Shown: positions 7,704 through 15,780 of the stretch, piece by piece
Numbering within the stretch: position 1 is the first letter of the stretch
How the letters are laid out: the number at the start of each line of letters is the position of its first letter
Assembly: GCA_902799465.1 (NCBI GenBank)
Contig: CADCAS010000011.1
Coordinates: 1-41,998, forward strand
DNA from: an uncultured Eubacteriales bacterium
GTDB lineage: Bacteria > Bacillota > Clostridia > Christensenellales > Aristaeellaceae
DNA: 41,998 bases
Direction: 5' to 3'
The notes under the pieces: model-generated
Told to the model about the DNA's origin: nothing
The model's database searches: none
The model's input: the letters and a program-made list of their open reading frames with translations, nothing else
Translations under genes and position numbers: made by a program

Positions 7704-8510
7704 ATGATGCTACGACATGCGCGGGAGCCCGTTGACGGGCAGCCCATCGAAAACACCTTCGTGGCCGTGGACGACGCCACCGGCAATCAGGTCGCCGCGT
7801 GCACCATCTATTCCGACGACAACCCGGCGCTGTTCCCCGCCCGGCCCATGCAGGTGCGGCTCCAGCTGGAGGGCGAAAAGCTGCCGGACGAGCTGCTGGG
7901 CGCGTCCATCGCCCGGGCGCGGGCCATCTGCGCGGAGTCTGGCAAGTTTTCAAGGCTGTATACCCGGTGCGACCCTGACGACGAGGCCCTGCTGGACGCC
8001 CTGCGCCCGATGGGCTTCAAGGACAACGACGGCCTGGTGAAGCTGCAGCTGAAGTTCCCCTGCACCGCGGACTACCGTCTGCCCCCGGGCTGCGTGGTGG
8101 TGCGGGACGATCTGAGCGACCCCATGGAGCAGAAGTTCTTCCTGGAGCGCTACAACGAGCTGTACAACACCGACCACGACTTCGAGTGGCTCCGGGCCTA
8201 CATCGACCGCCCCGGCTTCACCCGCATACTCACCGTTTCCCCCACCGGCATGGCGGGAGAGATCCTCATCTGGCATGAGAACTACACCGGCGTGATCGGG
8301 TATCTCCAGACCGCCAAGCGCTGGCGCAGGATGGGCGTGGGAACCTGCATGCTGGGCCTGGCCTGCGAGGAATTTGAGAACAACCGCCTGATGGTGGTGG
8401 AGGCCAACGTGCGCGTGCGCATTCCCCACATACTGCGCACGATGGAGAAGATGGGCTTCAAGCAGACGGAGCTGCTGATGCGGTATCCGGGCATCGACAT
8501 CAATCCGTAG
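7704..8510 (+). CDS. GNAT-fold acetyltransferase, probably tandem domains
   Basis: This is a 268-residue protein. The C-terminal part (about 130-260) has GNAT features: a beta strand IGYLQTAKRW, then RRMGVGTCMLGLACEE in the acetyl-CoA loop position, then RIPHILRTMEKMGF, the usual 'neighbour and move' end of the fold. The N-terminal part (1-125) repeats similar strand/helix spacing and ends LRPMGFKDNDGLVKLQ, so it is probably a second, degenerate GNAT domain. The acceptor is unknown. It follows guaA by 12 bases with GAGGATG as ribosome site and shares its transcript. A tetraloop terminator follows it. Confidence 0.72.
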   Translation: MMLRHAREPVDGQPIENTFVAVDDATGNQVAACTIYSDDNPALFPARPMQVRLQLEGEKLPDELLGASIARARAICAESGKFSRLYTRCDPDDEALLDALRPMGFKDNDGLVKLQLKFPCTADYRLPPGCVVVRDDLSDPMEQKFFLERYNELYNTDHDFEWLRAYIDRPGFTRILTVSPTGMAGEILIWHENYTGVIGYLQTAKRWRRMGVGTCMLGLACEEFENNRLMVVEANVRVRIPHILRTMEKMGFKQTELLMRYPGIDINP

Positions 8511-8514
8511 ATCG

Positions 8515-8542
8515 GAGGACGCCTTCGGGTGTCCTCTTTCTC
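8515..8542 (+). terminator. Terminator of the mazG-guaA-GNAT unit
   Basis: GAGGACGCC, a TTCG tetraloop and GGTGTCCTC form a 9-bp stem with one G-T pair, followed by TTTCTCT. It begins 5 bases after the GNAT stop. Confidence 0.85.
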
Positions 8543-8564
8543 TATCCCTCCGCATACACTGAAC

Positions 8565-8590
8565 CAGCGCGGGAGCGCTGCATTTTTGTC
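8565..8590 (+). terminator. Second terminator-like hairpin, just before dapA
   Basis: CAGCGC, a GGGA loop and GCGCTG are followed by CATTTTTG. It ends only a few bases before the dapA ribosome site, so it is either a backup terminator or a control point in a dapA leader. Confidence 0.55.
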
Positions 8591-8604
8591 ATAGGGGGGA
8601 TCGG

Positions 8605-9498
8605 ATGAGCAATCCGCTGTTTTACGGCTGCGGGACGGCGCTGGTGACGCCGTTTAAGGGAAGGCGGGTGGATTACGACGCGCTGGAGGGACTGATCGAC
8701 TGGCAGCTCGAGGAGGGCGCGGACGCCCTGATCGTGCTGGGCACCACGGGGGAGCCCGCCACGGTGAGCGCGTCGGAGCGCCCCGCCGTCATCGAGTGCG
8801 CGGTGGCGCGGGTCAGGCGGCGCGTGCCGGTGATCGTGGGCACGGGAGCCAACGACACCCGCGAGGCCGTGCGCCTGTCCATCGAGGCCCAGGCGCTGGG
8901 CGCGGACGCGCTGCTGGTGGTGACGCCCTACTACAACCGCGCCAGCCGTTCGGGCCTGATGGCGCACTTTAACGCCGTCGCCGACAGCGTGGCGCTGCCG
9001 GTGATCATGTACAACGTGCCCGGGCGCACCGGGGTGAATCTGCCGCCCGAGACCGTGGCCGCTCTGGCGCGGCACCCCAACCTCTGCGCCGTCAAGGACG
9101 CCTCCGGGGACCTGCGGCAGCTGACCGACCTGGCCGCGGCCTGCGGGGAAGGCGTGGCGGTGTACTGCGGCAACGACGACCAGGTCGTGCCCGCCATGGC
9201 TCTGGGGGCGCGGGGCGTGATCTCCGTGGCCGCCAACGTCATCCCCCGCCCCATGCGTGAGCTGACCCACGCCTGGCTGGAGGGCGACCCCGCCAAGGCG
9301 CTGGATTGGCAGCTGCGGCTTCTGCCCCTCATCCGCGCTCTCTTCTCGGAGGTCAGCCCCATCCCCGTCAAGGCCGCGCTGAGCGCCATGGGTCTGATCG
9401 AAAACAACCTCCGCCTCCCCCTGACACCGCTGGATCGGGAGAAGGCGGAGGCGCTGGTGGAGACACTCAGGAAGGCGGGCATAACGGTCCAGGGCTGA
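8605..9498 (+). CDS. dapA: 4-Hydroxy-tetrahydrodipicolinate synthase
   Basis: This 297-residue TIM-barrel enzyme condenses pyruvate with aspartate semialdehyde, the first committed step to diaminopimelate and lysine (cell wall; dipicolinate in spores). The Schiff-base lysine is K164 in CAVKDASGDL. The catalytic tyrosine is Y136 in YNVPGRTGVN, and the GTTGE loop is at 46-50. The length is standard. GGGGGG lies five bases before the ATG. Other DHDPS/NAL-family aldolases share the fold, but the full set of motifs fits DapA well. It is monocistronic here, without dapB beside it. Confidence 0.9.
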   Translation: MSNPLFYGCGTALVTPFKGRRVDYDALEGLIDWQLEEGADALIVLGTTGEPATVSASERPAVIECAVARVRRRVPVIVGTGANDTREAVRLSIEAQALGADALLVVTPYYNRASRSGLMAHFNAVADSVALPVIMYNVPGRTGVNLPPETVAALARHPNLCAVKDASGDLRQLTDLAAACGEGVAVYCGNDDQVVPAMALGARGVISVAANVIPRPMRELTHAWLEGDPAKALDWQLRLLPLIRALFSEVSPIPVKAALSAMGLIENNLRLPLTPLDREKAEALVETLRKAGITVQG

Positions 9499-9520
9499 CG
9501 AAAATGAATCCTCTTGGCTG

Positions 9521-9728
9521 AATCAGGAATGAGAAATTAGGAATTAGGAATCAGGAATTGACAGCTGCTGCCGCGCACACTGTAGGGGCGGCCTTTGACC
9601 GCCCGCCGTATGCCGACACAATGCGGTACAAGCCGGCGGACAGCATCGCCGCCCCTACGCACCCAAGCCATTCATAATTCCTCATTCCTCATTCCTCATT
9701 CCTAATTCCTCATTCCTGATTTCCAATT
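9521..9728. repeat. Word-arm hairpin repeat, family A, copy 1
   Basis: The arms are iterations of AGGAATTAGGAAT-type words, complementary to TTCCTAATTCCTCATTCC-type words on the right. The GC-rich core includes GCTGCCGCGCACACTGTAGG and, on the other side, CGCCGCCCCTACGCA. The whole unit can fold into one long hairpin. No gene is seen in it. Confidence 0.85.
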
Positions 9729-9761
9729 AACCCGATGAATCCCAGCTTTGACACGGTCTTA

Positions 9762-9797
9762 TGTGAGCAGGGACGCCAGAAGGCGTCCCTGCTCACA
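9762..9797. repeat. 16-bp perfect hairpin overlapping a stop codon
   Basis: TGTGAGCAGGGACGCC, loop AGAA and the exact complement form a 16-bp stem. It overlaps the stop codon (9793-9795) of the minus-strand DprA-like gene. No T-tract follows on either strand, so it may block RNases or polymerase rather than act as a standard terminator. Confidence 0.7.
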
Positions 9798-10752
9798 CGA
9801 GATCGAACATGCTGATCTGTTCGGCGTTGCCGTCGCTCCAGCGGGCGGCCATGGCGTCGAAGTCCAGCGGGGTGTCGGAGCCGAAGGGGATCGCTCCGTG
9901 GGCATAGAGGGCGCGGTTGCCGGGCGTCCCCTCCCAGGCGTAGACGTTGGCGCACCAGCGGTTTTGAAGCGCGCCCAGCTCCCCGCGTCGGCCGTCGGTG
10001 TTGAAGATGAAGGCCGCGTCCGAGAGGGCGAACAGCGCCTTGTTGCGGGCGGCGGCGTGCACCGTGGTGAACATGGCCCGGGGATGCACCAGGGACAGCG
10101 CCAGCCCCCGCCCCATGGCGATGCGCTCGGCGATGCCGTCCAGGTGGATGTGGTTCATCAAGTCGCCGCCGACGATGTCCAGCACCGCGGCACCGCAGCG
10201 ATTGGCCTCGAGCCCCGCCACCCGGGACACGCCCGGCTCGCCGCCGGTGATGACGACGTAGTCCCGCCGCGCTGCCTCGCGTACCAGCGCCCCGATCTTG
10301 TCCCGCACGGCGTCGTCGGTGCGCACGCCGCCGATGCCCACGATGGCGATGGCGGGCCGGGCCAGCAGCGCCATGTCCCCGCAGCGGTAGAAGGTCACGG
10401 GGGCCTGGTCGCCCAGCTTGCGGCACAGGCGCTGGGGATAATCAGCGTCGAAGCAGGTCACCGCCTCCACGCCCTCCCGCTCCAGCGCCTCCAGCGCGTA
10501 GGTCAGCTGCACCGAGCGGTGGAGCAGCGTGTACACCCGCAGGGCCTCCGTCTCGTCCAGCGACAGGTACATCATCAGCCCGCTGACATCCGCGTCCAGC
10601 AGCTTCCCCATCCCGCCGTAGCGGGACCGCTGCGCCGCCCCGGCCAGCGCCCGGTATTCCTGCGTGCTCAGCGGGCGGGCATACTCCTCCCGGTCCGGCG
10701 AGAGCGCCATCGTCAAAAGCATCGCCGCATAGCCGTCGTCGGTATAATTCAT
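9793..10752 (-). CDS. Divergent DprA/Smf-like Rossmann-fold protein
   Basis: This 319-residue protein has the DprA layout: an N-terminal helical part, then a YPQRLCRKLGDQAPVTFY segment (105-122), then a Rossmann-like domain from AIAIVGIGG (135-142) through VVITGGEPGVSR (166-177) to NKALFALSDAAFIF (237-250). DprA loads RecA on single-stranded DNA during transformation. Key family motifs are altered: the usual AIVGSR is AIVGIGG, the SGLA.GID loop is TGGEPGVSR, and the winged-helix tail is missing. It may have a related nucleic-acid or nucleotide-binding role rather than true DprA function. GTG at 10758 is possible; I prefer ATG at 10752 after GGGGGTG. Confidence 0.6.
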   Translation of the reverse strand: MNYTDDGYAAMLLTMALSPDREEYARPLSTQEYRALAGAAQRSRYGGMGKLLDADVSGLMMYLSLDETEALRVYTLLHRSVQLTYALEALEREGVEAVTCFDADYPQRLCRKLGDQAPVTFYRCGDMALLARPAIAIVGIGGVRTDDAVRDKIGALVREAARRDYVVITGGEPGVSRVAGLEANRCGAAVLDIVGGDLMNHIHLDGIAERIAMGRGLALSLVHPRAMFTTVHAAARNKALFALSDAAFIFNTDGRRGELGALQNRWCANVYAWEGTPGNRALYAHGAIPFGSDTPLDFDAMAARWSDGNAEQISMFDLV

Positions 10753-10810
10753 GCCCACACCCCCGGATCGCGTATTGGTTCAGCTTTGGCAGATTGGGCT
10801 CTGTTGGATT

Positions 10811-10936
10811 GAATTAGGAATTGGGAATTAGGAATTAGGAATTATAAACGGCTTGGCTTCGCAAGGGCGGCGAAACGCCGCCCCTACAGTGTGCGCGGCA
10901 GCCGCTATCAATTCCTAATTCCTAATTCCTCATTCC
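10811..10936. repeat. Word-arm hairpin repeat, family A, copy 2 (short, inverted)
   Basis: This has the same AATTAGGAATT-type arms and a shortened core. The core reverse complement (GCTGCCGCGCACACTGTAGG) matches copy 1 exactly over that stretch. The orientation is opposite to copy 1, and the two copies flank the DprA-like gene. Confidence 0.85.
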
Positions 10937-11024
10937 AAATCCTGCCCGTCTGCTTCCCTTTGCATCGAACCTCTTTCCCCATTATACCATATCCCGTCGG
11001 ATTTGGGAAGTCGGGCGCGCGTTT

Positions 11025-11717
11025 TCATTGCGATTCCATCGCCTGTCTGAGCTTTTGGAGGGCCTTCTTTTCGATTCGGGAGACGTAGCTTCGGGAGATG
11101 CCCAGCTTTTTGGCGACCTCGTGCTGGGGGCGGGGGTCGCCGTCCAGGAGGCCGAGGCGGAGTATGACCACCTCGCGCTCCCTGTTGTCCAGCACCCGCC
11201 TGAACAGGGACAGCGCGCGTCGGGCCTCGATGGCGTTCTCCGCAGCCTGGGGCACCAGCTCCGGGTCTGTGCCCAGCAGCTCCTCCAGCTCCAGCTCGTT
11301 GCCGTCCTTGTCCTCGCCCAGGCGCTCCCCCAGCAGCACGGTATTGCGGTGCTTGCGGTTGCCGCGCAGCGCCATGAGCATCTCGTTTTCGATGCAGCGG
11401 GAGGCGTAGGGGGTCAGCCGCCCGGCCTCGGGCTTGAACGTGCGCACCGCCTTGATGAGGCCCAGCGCCCCGATGGACACCAGGTCGTCCTGGTCGATCC
11501 CGGACTGGGCGTACTTCCGGGCGATGTGGGACACCAGCCGCAGATTGTGCTCCACCAGCCGCCGCGCCGCCGCCTCGTCCCCCGCGAACATGGCCTCGAT
11601 GCAGCGCCGCTCCTCCTCCCGCTCCAGGGGCCGGGGAAAGGACGCGCGGTTTTTCAGGTACAGCGGCATCAGCCAGCCAAATTCCATCAGCCACGCCAGA
11701 AACCCGGCTATGAACAT
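11025..11717 (-). CDS. sigK: RNA polymerase sporulation sigma factor SigK
   Basis: This 230-residue sigma-70 family factor directs late mother-cell transcription during sporulation. It has the SigK hallmarks. The hydrophobic N-terminal pro-sequence region (MFIAGFLAWLMEFGWLMPLY) is followed by ASFPRPLEREEE, the region 2 core HNLRLVSHIARKY (57-69), DDLVSIGALGLIKAV (77-91) and ASRCIENEMLMALR. Region 4 has an HTH ending KLGISRSYVSRIEKKAL (204-220). I start at ATG 11717, since GGAGGTGG lies just upstream. An earlier ATG at 11732 would place that ribosome site inside the gene. No skin-type interruption is present. The pro-sequence implies activation by membrane proteolysis (SpoIVFB-type). Confidence 0.88.
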   Translation of the reverse strand: MFIAGFLAWLMEFGWLMPLYLKNRASFPRPLEREEERRCIEAMFAGDEAAARRLVEHNLRLVSHIARKYAQSGIDQDDLVSIGALGLIKAVRTFKPEAGRLTPYASRCIENEMLMALRGNRKHRNTVLLGERLGEDKDGNELELEELLGTDPELVPQAAENAIEARRALSLFRRVLDNREREVVILRLGLLDGDPRPQHEVAKKLGISRSYVSRIEKKALQKLRQAMESQ

Positions 11718-11805
11718 AGGCTCCACCTCCATCGGGTCGTGGCGGCCAATGTCGCGCCGCCTCTGGGTCTATCCTATTCGGGAGGGGGCGATCGCGTGCG
11801 GGAGT

Positions 11806-11880
11806 GGGAACGAGGGAAAAGGCAAAAGGGAACAGGGAAAAGGGGCAACGACTGCCGCGCGGGACGCCGGCGCTGCCATA
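11806..11880. repeat. Lone half of a word-arm repeat (family E)
   Basis: The run at 11806-11850 is built of GGGAAAAGG, AAAAGGGAACA-like words, then CGACTGCCGCGCGG, which recalls the start of the family A core. I find no complementary arm downstream, so it looks truncated. It lies in the 11718-12082 gap, which otherwise holds the terminator and promoter listed separately. Confidence 0.45.
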
Positions 11881-11962
11881 AAATGGGCAGAGGCCTGTTA
11901 GAAATACAAGGTGTGCCGGGTTAATTCGGGTGGACAGCATCTGGACGGCGTGTCACAACTAT

Positions 11963-11991
11963 TTGACATCTGTTTGTATCAAAAATGATAT
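11963..11991 (+). promoter_or_regulatory. Possible plus-strand promoter
   Basis: TTGACA (11963-11968), 17 bases, TGATAT (11986-11991). The surrounding DNA is AT-rich, unlike the rest of the window. The only downstream candidate on this strand is the 30-residue ORF at 12075. Confidence 0.4.
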
Positions 11992-12030
11992 GTTCTGTAA
12001 TATGTTTGAAATAATTTATAAAAATTCCGA

Positions 12031-12057
12031 AAAGAAATACCGTCCCTTGCGGGACGG
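12031..12057 (-). terminator. Terminator of the small zinc-ribbon gene
   Basis: CCGTCCC and GGGACGG form a 7-bp stem with a 4-base loop, followed on the minus strand by TATTTCTTTT. It lies 26 bases past the stop of the zinc-ribbon gene. Confidence 0.75.
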
Positions 12058-12074
12058 CTTGAAAGGAGGAGTGC

Positions 12075-12167
12075 ATGCCCGATTATTTGAAAAGCAGTTT
12101 TCCCTGGCCCTTGAGGCTGAAGCCCACCACGATATTGTGGACCTTTTTGCACACGGGACAGCTGTAG
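12075..12167 (+). CDS. Candidate 30-residue ORF antisense to the zinc-ribbon gene
   Basis: A strong AAAGGAGG ribosome site sits 6 bases before ATG at 12075, which opens a 30-residue frame starting MPDYLKSSF and ending FLHTGQL. It lies wholly opposite the 3' part of the minus-strand zinc-ribbon gene. The AAAGGAGG may be accidental, because its complement is part of the T-rich region near the minus-strand terminator. No similarity is recognised. This is listed only as a candidate. Confidence 0.2.
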   Translation: MPDYLKSSFPWPLRLKPTTILWTFLHTGQL

Positions 12168-12280
12168 GTATAGCCATACTGGCAGTCCTCGGGGCGCAGC
12201 TTGGAGTGATATTTTTTATTGATGCAGCGGCGGCAGATATTGTCGCCATAGTCATTGATTATCCTTTGGATGCTGACCAC
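12083..12280 (-). CDS. Small zinc-ribbon protein, function unknown
   Basis: This is a 65-residue basic protein. Two cysteine pairs, ICRRC (16-19) and CPVC (42-45) with a further cysteine at residue 33, suggest a small zinc ribbon. The start is GTG at 12280, chosen because AAGGAGGT lies exactly 7 bases upstream; a longer open frame runs through that ribosome site and is unlikely. It has its own promoter and terminator, so it is a monocistronic unit. I do not recognise the family. Nucleic-acid or protein binding would be usual for such ribbons. Confidence 0.6.
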   Translation of the reverse strand: MVSIQRIINDYGDNICRRCINKKYHSKLRPEDCQYGYTYSCPVCKKVHNIVVGFSLKGQGKLLFK

Positions 12281-12322
12281 AATTACGACCTCCTTGCGCG
12301 GTGGTTTCACTTTTGTGGTCAT

Positions 12323-12351
12323 ATCTTATCACAACAATGCGGCAAAACCAA
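12323..12351 (-). promoter_or_regulatory. Promoter of the zinc-ribbon gene
   Basis: TTGGTT (12346-12351), 17-base spacer, TAAGAT (12323-12328), preceded by TGA in extended -10 position. It is about 40 bases before the GTG start. Confidence 0.6.
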
Positions 12352-12391
12352 TGCGGGAGGTTGACAATCTGTCGCTGTCTTTATTACTATA

Positions 12392-14698
12392 TTATGACTG
12401 TCCGGGGGTGTCCCGATGGGCAACGGGCAGCTCCACGCGGGCCACGCGGCCGTCGTCGTCGATGACGTTCAGCGCCAGCGTGCCCGCCTCCCCGGCGCGG
12501 AGGATGGCCAGCACCTCGCCATAGTAGGTATCCATGGCAGGGGCGTTATAATTCCCATGGATGTAGGCGCAGCCGCCGCCCAGGGCGATCAGCGTCCCGT
12601 TTTCCACGGTGGCCGCTACCCGCTGCCGGGAGAGGGGCTTCCAGACGCCGTTTTCGTCGGTATAGCGGATGCGCACATAGCACAGCCCGCCGGGTTCGGC
12701 ACGCTCGACCTCGGGAAACAGGCGAAGCTCCGTCACATCGGAGGCGGAGATCAGGGCGCATGTGCCCGTCTCGGCGCCGCTGTCATCCAGCGCGTGGGCC
12801 GACAGGGTGCCCGGCTGCCAGGGAACGCGGAACCGGGCGCGGCAGTCCCGGCCCACGCCTGCGCGGGCCACGGCGACGCCGTTTAAGCGAAGCTCCACGC
12901 CGACGGCGCGGGCATAGACCTCCACCTCCGCCGGCCTGCCCTCGCAGCCGTTCCAGGCCCAGCTTGCCAGGGCGCGCTGGGCGGTCCCGTCCGATCCCAC
13001 GGGGCGCACAACGATGACAAGGTTGGTCTCATCCCCCAGCACGGTCCGGGCATAGGCCGCCTCGGCCCGCGGCGCGCCGGTGATGTCGAGGCAGCCGATG
13101 CCGCGGGTCATGCGATCCTCCCGGTTGGGCAGGCGATAGTCGCCGCATTCCGCCGCGCCTTCATCCGCCCCGCCGATGTGATCCATGCCCCATACGAAGC
13201 CGCCCACGACGCGGGGATGATCCTTGGCCAGCTCCATAAGGCGCCACATGTCCTCGAGGTCAAGCTCCATGCCCAAAATCAGCCGGTCCGGGTAGTCCCG
13301 CAGATCCTTCCTGAAGCGTCGCAGGCCGTGGTTGTAACCGGCGATGTCCAACTCGGCCCAGGCGTCCTGGGTCTTCCAGTCGCCGGGCGACAGGGCGGAC
13401 AGCCGTCCCGCGAAGCGCTCCACCAGCCGGTTCTGCTTCCTGTCCTCCGAGTACGGCTCCGCGCCCTTGGTGCTCAGCAGATTGTGCCGGGGGTCGATGG
13501 CGCAGGTCACCGGGCGGCTGTCATCCAGGCTGTGCAGATACCGGGTCATGTCCCCGGCCAGGCGGATGCCCCGGGGCTGGGCAGTCTCGGCCACGTCGTT
13601 GCCGATGGAATACAGTATGACGCTGGGATGATTGAAGTCCTTGTTTACCAGCTCGTTCAGGTCATCCTGCCACCAGTCGTCGAGGCTCTTCGCGTAGTCA
13701 TACGGCGTCTTGCGCAGATACCAGCAGTCCGCGTACTCGTCCACCACCAGCATCCCCAGCCGGTCGCAGGCATCCAGCAGGGCCTTGGAGCAGGGGTTGT
13801 GCGCGCTGCGGATGGCGTTGAAGCCGCATGCCCTGAGCAGGCGGACCTTGCGCGCCTCGGCCTCCGGGAAGGCGCAGGCCCCCAGCAGGCCGTTGTCGTG
13901 GTGGACGCACGCGCCCTTGAGCAGCAGCCGATTGCCGTTGAGGGTCAGTCCCCCGGCGCGGCTCCAGCGGAGGGCGCGGATGCCGAAGGTCTCCTCCGCC
14001 ACGTCGTCGCCGAAGGTCGCCCGGCAGGTGTACAGGTTGGGATGCCCGGGCTCCCACAGCCGCGCGTCGGGCACCGTCATGCGAAAGACCACGCTCCGCT
14101 TCTGCGCGACGTGGGTGCGCCGCGCCGCCACCACGCCGCCGTCCAGTATCTCCACCCGGATCTCCCCGGGGCGGGAGGCGCGAACCAGCACCTCGATCTC
14201 GCCGGTCTCGTGGTTCAACGTGCGGACGCGGACGCCGTTCAATCGGATGTGATCCTCCCCGCCCAGCCACAGGCTCACGGGGCGGTAGATGCCCGTGCCG
14301 GTGTACCAGCGGCTGTTGGGCTGGTCGGCGTTGCGGGCCACGACCCTGATCGTGTTGTCCGCGCCGTACCTCAGCAGCGGGTCGGCCTTGACGCAGAAGC
14401 CGGTGTAGCCGTAGGGACGGAAGGCGGCCTTTTTGCCGTTGATGGTGACCTCGGCGTTGTGATATACGCCCTCGAACTCGATGACGGCCTTCATCCCCGC
14501 CCACGCCTCGGGCGCGAACAGGGTCTTGACGTACTCGTAATCCCCGCCCGCGTACCAGCCGATGTGGTCCCCGCCGGGGCTGTCGGGCGTGCGCGGCTCC
14601 CCGAGCATGGCGTCGTGAGGGACGCTCACCCGACTCGCCGCGCCCTCCCGGGACAGCGGACGCACCGTCCAGTCGTCGTTCAAGCTGATCCTTCTCAT
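12392..14698 (-). CDS. Glycoside hydrolase family 2 enzyme
   Basis: This 768-residue protein lacks a signal peptide, so it is probably cytoplasmic. It has the GH2 order: jelly-roll sugar-binding domain (about 1-150, with WYTGTGIYRPVSLWL), immunoglobulin-like domain (150-245), TIM barrel (245-550, with LLLKGACVHHDN and GFNAIRSAHNP), and C-terminal beta domains. GH2 members are beta-galactosidases, glucuronidases or mannosidases. The acid/base motif SIGNE reads SIGND, with D368 instead of glutamate. The likely nucleophile is E478 in LILGMELDLED. So the acid/base is changed, and activity may be slow or altered. It follows the glycosyltransferase by 18 bases in one operon. GGAGG precedes the ATG. 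Confidence 0.85.
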   Translation of the reverse strand: MRRISLNDDWTVRPLSREGAASRVSVPHDAMLGEPRTPDSPGGDHIGWYAGGDYEYVKTLFAPEAWAGMKAVIEFEGVYHNAEVTINGKKAAFRPYGYTGFCVKADPLLRYGADNTIRVVARNADQPNSRWYTGTGIYRPVSLWLGGEDHIRLNGVRVRTLNHETGEIEVLVRASRPGEIRVEILDGGVVAARRTHVAQKRSVVFRMTVPDARLWEPGHPNLYTCRATFGDDVAEETFGIRALRWSRAGGLTLNGNRLLLKGACVHHDNGLLGACAFPEAEARKVRLLRACGFNAIRSAHNPCSKALLDACDRLGMLVVDEYADCWYLRKTPYDYAKSLDDWWQDDLNELVNKDFNHPSVILYSIGNDVAETAQPRGIRLAGDMTRYLHSLDDSRPVTCAIDPRHNLLSTKGAEPYSEDRKQNRLVERFAGRLSALSPGDWKTQDAWAELDIAGYNHGLRRFRKDLRDYPDRLILGMELDLEDMWRLMELAKDHPRVVGGFVWGMDHIGGADEGAAECGDYRLPNREDRMTRGIGCLDITGAPRAEAAYARTVLGDETNLVIVVRPVGSDGTAQRALASWAWNGCEGRPAEVEVYARAVGVELRLNGVAVARAGVGRDCRARFRVPWQPGTLSAHALDDSGAETGTCALISASDVTELRLFPEVERAEPGGLCYVRIRYTDENGVWKPLSRQRVAATVENGTLIALGGGCAYIHGNYNAPAMDTYYGEVLAILRAGEAGTLALNVIDDDGRVARVELPVAHRDTPGQS

Positions 14699-14716
14699 CG
14701 CTGCCTCCGTTGCGCG

Positions 14717-15739
14717 CTAATTGAAGCCGAATATCTTGCGGCTGACCTTGTAGCTCATGAGGGTGGCCCTGCGCCCCAGGCGTCCGGGCAGATTGGTCAG
14801 GCGGCCCAGGAAGCGGCGCTTCAATACCAGATAAACGTCGGGCTGCCGCTCGTGGATATAGGCCCACAGTTGGCGCTTTTTGTGCCGGTTTTCGGGGGTG
14901 CCGGACTTGATGAGCAGCACCGAGCAGACGGTGGTGATGATCTCCAGATAGCGCAGCATGTACCGCCGCTTGTGCTTGTCCTCGATCTCGTTGATCTTCA
15001 CCGCGGACACCATCAGCTGGTTGACGCGGATGGCCTGGTCGATGCGGCTGATCATGATGTCCTCCTGCACCGACTGGTCCTCACGGCCGATGAAGTAGTG
15101 ATACACGTTCTCGTTGAGATACATCATCCGCTCCACCTGGGTCAGGGGCACATAGGCGTAGAGCTCATCGACATAGAAGGTGTGCTTCGGCAGCTCCAGC
15201 CCGCATGTCCGCAGAAGCTCTGTGCGGTAGATGATGGAGTGCATCTGGATATACTGGCCCACCCGGAAGCGGCGGGTGTCCTCCCAGGTGAAGATCTCGT
15301 TCTCCGGCAGGGTGTGGTGGTAGCGCACCACGTACTTGTGCCTGGCCCCGGCCTTGTCGTAGACGTAGTTGCTCAGCAGCAGATCCACCCAGTCTCCCGC
15401 CGCGTCCAGCGCCTTGAGGCGGTTTAATACCCGCAGGAAGGCCTCGGTGTCGAACCAGTCGTCGGAGTCCAGCACCTTGTAGTATTTGCCCGCGGCGTTG
15501 CGGATGCCCGTCATCACCGCGTCGCCGTGGCCGCCGTTTTCCTTGTGGATGGCCCGGACGATGCCGGGATAGCGGCGCTCATAGTCGTCCGCCACCTTCG
15601 CCGTGTCGTCCTTCTGAGAGCCGTCGTCCACGATCAGTATCTCCACGTCGTCGCCGCCGGGCAGCACCGACTCTATGGCGTGCGCCATGTACGCCTGGGA
15701 ATTATAGCAGGGTATGGCCACCGTCAGTAGCTTAGTCAT
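14717..15739 (-). CDS. Family 2 glycosyltransferase
   Basis: This 340-residue GT-A fold enzyme transfers a sugar from a nucleotide-sugar. It opens KLLTVAIPCYNSQAYM, followed by ILIVDDGSQKDDT and KENGGHGDAVMTGI, and has the metal-binding DxD in KVLDSDDWF. The C-terminal 130 residues are basic and end KVSRKIFGFN, without clear membrane spans. The start at 15739 has GAGGATGATACG upstream; an in-frame ATG at 15760 is less likely. Its product could be a cell-surface polysaccharide or glycolipid. Pairing with a GH2 suggests a joint role in making or trimming a glycan. Confidence 0.85.
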   Translation of the reverse strand: MTKLLTVAIPCYNSQAYMAHAIESVLPGGDDVEILIVDDGSQKDDTAKVADDYERRYPGIVRAIHKENGGHGDAVMTGIRNAAGKYYKVLDSDDWFDTEAFLRVLNRLKALDAAGDWVDLLLSNYVYDKAGARHKYVVRYHHTLPENEIFTWEDTRRFRVGQYIQMHSIIYRTELLRTCGLELPKHTFYVDELYAYVPLTQVERMMYLNENVYHYFIGREDQSVQEDIMISRIDQAIRVNQLMVSAVKINEIEDKHKRRYMLRYLEIITTVCSVLLIKSGTPENRHKKRQLWAYIHERQPDVYLVLKRRFLGRLTNLPGRLGRRATLMSYKVSRKIFGFN

Positions 15740-15780
15740 CGTATCATCCTCGTCGTGCATGTTATACGGTCCTTGATTGT

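Noticed and set aside
8511..8604. T-box or lysine riboswitch before dapA
   Set aside because: The leader is under 100 bases and holds only two short hairpins; no T-box motif or large lysine-riboswitch fold is present.
9762..9797. Intrinsic terminator for the DprA-like gene
   Set aside because: The stem is perfect, but it overlaps the stop codon and has no T-tract on the minus strand, so it is listed as a hairpin only.
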